In this document: positions 41,176 to 44,071 of the stretch, one piece after another
Layout of the letters: each line of letters starts with the position of its first letter
Position numbering within the stretch: the first letter of the stretch is position 1
DNA from: JBDUCV01 sp040003255
GTDB taxonomy: Bacteria; Actinomycetota; Actinomycetes; Mycobacteriales; Jatrophihabitantaceae
Reading direction: 5' to 3'
DNA: 44,071 nucleotides
Assembly (NCBI GenBank): GCA_040003255.1
Contig: JBDUCV010000012.1
Span: forward strand, 1-44,071
Position numbers and translations under genes: made by a program
Notes under the pieces: model-generated
What the model was told of the DNA's origin: nothing
What the model saw: only the letters and a program-made list of their open reading frames with translations
Databases searched by the model: none

Positions 41176-42234
41176 ATGACCGCCGCCCTGCCGCAGATCG
41201 AGCAGACCGAGGCGGTGCTCGACGCGCGCCCGAGCCGCATCCCCGGGCTGGCGGCGCTACGTGCCACGTCTGGCTTCCAACGCGGAATGCTCGCCGCTGG
41301 CGTGCTGATCGTGGCGGTGTTCGTGGTGGTCGCCCTCTTCGCTCCACTGATCGCCCCGTACGGCTTCAACCAGGGCGCATCGCACGGTGTGGACTTCCAG
41401 ACGCTGCAGGCGCCGTCCGCGGACCATTGGTTCGGCACCACTGTGCGCGGTGAGGATGTGTACTCCCGGGTCGTGTTCGGAGCCCGGACGGCCCTTGAGG
41501 TGATCATCCTCGCGGTGCTTCTGTCGATTGTCATCGGCGTGCCGCTCGGCCTGGTGTCGGGATATCGGGGTGGTTGGCTCGACCGGGTATTGGTGCTCGT
41601 GTCGGACGCGTTGTTCGCCTTCCCGTCCTTGCTGCTCGCCATCGTCATCTCGATCTCGGTGGCGGGTGGGCAGAGCAGCAAGACGGGTGGGATTCTCGCC
41701 GCCGCAGTGGCGATCACCGTGGTGTACGTGCCGCAGTACTTCCGGGTGGTTCGCAATGCCACGATCGCTGCCCGAGAAGAGCCCTACGTCGAGGCGGCCC
41801 GGGCGCTCGGCGCCTCGCCGCGAGTCGTCGTGACGCGGTACATCTTGGCGAACGTCGTGCAGACCGTCCCGGTGATCGGCACGCTCAACGCCGGCGATGC
41901 GCTGCTCACCCTCGCCGGGCTGGGCTTCTTGGGTTTCGGCATCGAGCCGTCGTCTGCGGCCGAGTGGGGGTTCGACCTGAACAAGGCGCTCTCCGACACC
42001 GCGGCCGGCATCTGGTGGACGGGAACATTCCCGGGCGTCGCGATCGCGCTGCTCGTGCTCGGCGTGACCCTCGTCGGCGAAAGCCTCAATGACGTGCTCA
42101 ACCCGCTGCTGCGCACCACCAAGCTCCGTCAAGTCATCCTGCCGGCGCGGGACGGCACGGGTGACGGCGCGGACGCTGGGCACCCTGCGGCGGGGCCGAC
42201 CGTTGGCGGCGGCCTGGGCGAAAGCCGGTCGTGA
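41176..42234 (+). CDS. ABC importer permease, DppC/OppC type
   Basis: A 352-residue subunit. The N-terminal cytoplasmic segment and TM1 (about 36-58, MLAAGVLIVAVFVVVALFAPL) match DppC; HWFGTTVRGEDVYSRVVFGAR is the family hallmark; the EAA loop is EAARALGASPRVVVTRYILANVV. A Gly/Asp-rich tail of about 35 residues ends the protein. ATG at 41176. Its stop TGA overlaps the GTG of the next gene. Confidence 0.95.
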   Translation: MTAALPQIEQTEAVLDARPSRIPGLAALRATSGFQRGMLAAGVLIVAVFVVVALFAPLIAPYGFNQGASHGVDFQTLQAPSADHWFGTTVRGEDVYSRVVFGARTALEVIILAVLLSIVIGVPLGLVSGYRGGWLDRVLVLVSDALFAFPSLLLAIVISISVAGGQSSKTGGILAAAVAITVVYVPQYFRVVRNATIAAREEPYVEAARALGASPRVVVTRYILANVVQTVPVIGTLNAGDALLTLAGLGFLGFGIEPSSAAEWGFDLNKALSDTAAGIWWTGTFPGVAIALLVLGVTLVGESLNDVLNPLLRTTKLRQVILPARDGTGDGADAGHPAAGPTVGGGLGESRS

Positions 42235-43316
42235 CCATGCCCCTACAGGACGGCGCGAGCGTGACGCCCGAGATCGTCGTGACCGAACAGGTTCGTGCCG
42301 ATGACGGTCCGGTGATCGACGTGCGTGACCTGCGGGTCTGGTACGCAGGACCCAAGGGTCCGGTGCGCGCCGTCGACGGAGTTAGCTTTACCCTGCGGGC
42401 CGGCGAGGTGCTCGGGCTGGTTGGTGAGTCCGGCTGCGGCAAGTCGACACTCGGCCGCGGGCTGATGAACCTTCTGCCGCGCGGGGCCGCCGTTGACGGC
42501 GAGCTGTACTTCGGCGATGACGACCTGCTGACCATGCCCCGCAAGGAACGCGAGCGCTTGCGCGGTTCGGGGATGGGGCTGATCTTCCAAGAGCCGATGA
42601 CCAGGCTCGACCCTTTGATGCGGATCAGCGAACACTTCACCGAAGCGATCAAGGTGCACGAGCCCAAGCTGTCCAAGTCCGAGACACGGGTCCGGGCGCT
42701 GGACGCGTTGCGGGCGCTAGGCATCCCGCCGACCCGTTACCGCAACTACCCGCACGAGTTCTCCGGCGGTATGCGGCAGCGCATCATGATCGCGCTGGCG
42801 CTCGCGTTGCGACCACGGTTCATCGTGGCGGACGAACCAACCACCGCCTTGGACGTGCTGGTCGAGGCGCAGATCCTCAACATCTTGACCGACATCCGCC
42901 AGCGCTACGCCCCGGCGATCCTGCTGATCACGCACAACCTCGGCATCGTCGCCGAGGCGTGTGACCGGGTGGCCGTCATGTACGCAGGCCGGATCGTCGA
43001 ACAGGGCCCGGTGCGCGAGGTGTTCGCCGATCCGCGCCATCCCTACACGCGCGCGCTGCTGCGTTCGACGATCTCGCTGTCGACTCGGGAACTGAACTCG
43101 ATCCCGGGCGCACCGCCCGATCTGGTCGCGCCGCCGAGCGGCTGCCGGTTCCACCCTCGTTGCGAGCACGCCATGCAGATCTGCCCCGATCGCCAGCCTC
43201 CGGTGTTCGGCGACCCCACCCACGTGGCCGACTGTTGGCTGCTCGATGGACGATTGAGCAGCGACCAGCGCCGTCCTCTTCAGCGGGCGGAGGTGTCCGT
43301 TGCCGACGAAGCCTGA
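42231..43316 (+). CDS. ABC importer ATP-binding protein, DppD/OppD type
   Basis: A 361-residue ATPase with Walker A GESGCGKST, Q-loop LIFQEPMTRLDPL, signature FSGGMRQRIM and Walker B FIVADEPTTALD. The C-terminal oligopeptide-transporter domain has the cysteine cluster GCRFHPRCEHAMQIC...ADCW, which in homologues binds an Fe-S cluster. Start GTG 42231 overlaps the permease stop (GTGA); ATG 42237 is an alternative. Confidence 0.94.
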   Translation: MTMPLQDGASVTPEIVVTEQVRADDGPVIDVRDLRVWYAGPKGPVRAVDGVSFTLRAGEVLGLVGESGCGKSTLGRGLMNLLPRGAAVDGELYFGDDDLLTMPRKERERLRGSGMGLIFQEPMTRLDPLMRISEHFTEAIKVHEPKLSKSETRVRALDALRALGIPPTRYRNYPHEFSGGMRQRIMIALALALRPRFIVADEPTTALDVLVEAQILNILTDIRQRYAPAILLITHNLGIVAEACDRVAVMYAGRIVEQGPVREVFADPRHPYTRALLRSTISLSTRELNSIPGAPPDLVAPPSGCRFHPRCEHAMQICPDRQPPVFGDPTHVADCWLLDGRLSSDQRRPLQRAEVSVADEA

Positions 43317-44071
43317 CACCGCGACCGCGAAAGCCGACACCGCGACCGCGCTGCTCACCGTCCGCGGCCTGAAGGTCCATTACGCGCTGCGTACAAATGC
43401 GGTGGCGCGATTGATCGGCCGCTCGTCCGGCGTGGTGCGTGCCGTCGACGGCGTCGACCTCGATCTTGCGGCTGGCGAGGTGCTCGGCGTGGTGGGCGAG
43501 TCAGGCTCGGGCAAGTCCACGCTCGGGCGCGCACTGCTCGGTCTGGTCACACCGACCGCGGGCACCATCACCTTCCACGGCCAGGAACTCACCGGACTGC
43601 GCGAATCTCGGCTGCGTCCCTTGCGGCGCCGGCTCCAAATGGTCTTCCAGGACCCACACGCATCGCTCAACCCATCCATGACGATCGGACGAGCGATCAG
43701 CGACGCGCTGCGCATCCACGGCCTGCACGCCGAGGATCGCGAACAGGCTGTGGCGAATGCGCTCGAACGCGTCGGCCTAGCGCCGGCGACGCGGTTCATG
43801 CCGAAGTACCCGCCGGAGTTGTCTGGCGGGCAGAAGCAACGCGCCGCCATCGCTCGGGCCATTTCGCTCGGACCCGAGCTGCTGGTCGCCGACGAGCCGA
43901 TCTCGATGCTTGATATGAGCGTGCGGGCGAAAATCCTCGGCCTGCTACAGGAGCTCAAGCGCGACCTCGGGTTGACCTACCTCTACATCACCCACGATCT
44001 GGCCAGCGCGCGGTTTTTCTGCGACCGGATCGCGATCATGTACCTCGGCAAGGTCGTCGAGATCGGCCCGA
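43300..44071 (+). CDS. ABC importer ATP-binding protein, DppF/OppF type (3' end outside window)
   Basis: The first 257 codons of the second ATPase. Walker A GESGSGKST, Q-loop MVFQDPHASLNPSM, signature LSGGQKQRAAIARA and Walker B LLVADEPISMLD are visible, and the sequence ends in the helical region after the H-loop (YITHDLASARFF). I place the start at TTG 43300: it is in frame, has GGAGG 6 nt upstream and lies inside the previous gene's end; no ATG or GTG in that frame is as well placed. The first codons contain a duplicated DTATA segment from a 15-bp direct repeat. Confidence 0.9.
   Translation, partial: MPTKPDTATAKADTATALLTVRGLKVHYALRTNAVARLIGRSSGVVRAVDGVDLDLAAGEVLGVVGESGSGKSTLGRALLGLVTPTAGTITFHGQELTGLRESRLRPLRRRLQMVFQDPHASLNPSMTIGRAISDALRIHGLHAEDREQAVANALERVGLAPATRFMPKYPPELSGGQKQRAAIARAISLGPELLVADEPISMLDMSVRAKILGLLQELKRDLGLTYLYITHDLASARFFCDRIAIMYLGKVVEIGP
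43315..43350. repeat. Short direct repeat in the DppF-type gene
   Basis: gacaccgcgaccgcg occurs at 43315-43329 and again at 43336-43350, separated by aaagcc. It encodes DTATA twice in the nonconserved N-terminal leader, and probably arose by slippage. Confidence 0.75.

Overview
High-GC, tightly packed bacterial chromosome with many GTG starts and 4-bp start/stop overlaps. The cluster fhaA-fhaB-pstP-rodA-pbpA-pknB beside tRNA-Leu(CAG), an actinobacterial-type branched-chain keto acid dehydrogenase operon, DUF2630 and a CsoR repressor all point to Actinomycetota. The genus cannot be fixed from sequence alone; a soil or plant-associated high-GC actinomycete would fit. I see no phage, transposase, CRISPR array or replication origin.

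Layout. 1-500: tRNA-Arg(ACG) and tRNA-Ser(GCT). 581-3034: a TetR repressor divergent from a DHA2-type drug exporter. 3046-7497: a long terminator hairpin, then L-serine ammonia-lyase (sdaA), Ohr peroxidase, a siderophore-interacting flavoreductase and phosphoglucomutase. 7522-7754: a decayed trypsin-like protease remnant. 7788-9370: a membrane-anchored beta-propeller-like protein translationally coupled to an Lrp/AsnC regulator. 9504-12876: E1alpha, E1beta and E2 of a branched-chain 2-oxoacid dehydrogenase, divergent from that regulator, with two operator-like palindromes between them. 13026-13703: a LuxR-type regulator. 13752-15323: a broken UbiA prenyltransferase abutting an NAD-dependent formate dehydrogenase, followed by tRNA-Ser(TGA). 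15696-21067: a DUF2630 protein, an ABC exporter, a LolA/RseB-like exported protein and a two-component system, probably one envelope-sensing module. 21064-28668: the cell-division and cell-wall phosphorylation cluster, from which pknA is missing. 28881-29375: tRNA-Leu and a small holin-like membrane protein. 29439-30641: an AGE-family sugar epimerase/isomerase.

30730-36897 is a compact operon with every enzyme needed to turn trans-4-hydroxy-L-proline into 2-oxoglutarate: a Pyr4H2C deaminase (DHDPS family), a two-cysteine proline-racemase-family epimerase, a three-subunit D-hydroxyproline dehydrogenase and a 2-oxoglutarate semialdehyde dehydrogenase. This assignment rests on the family combination and gene order.

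36916-44071: CsoR with a clear operator, a stand-alone adenylate kinase, a small unknown protein, and a five-gene peptide/nickel-type ABC importer whose last gene runs off the window. The importer may feed peptides into the serine and hydroxyproline pathways, but that is inference.
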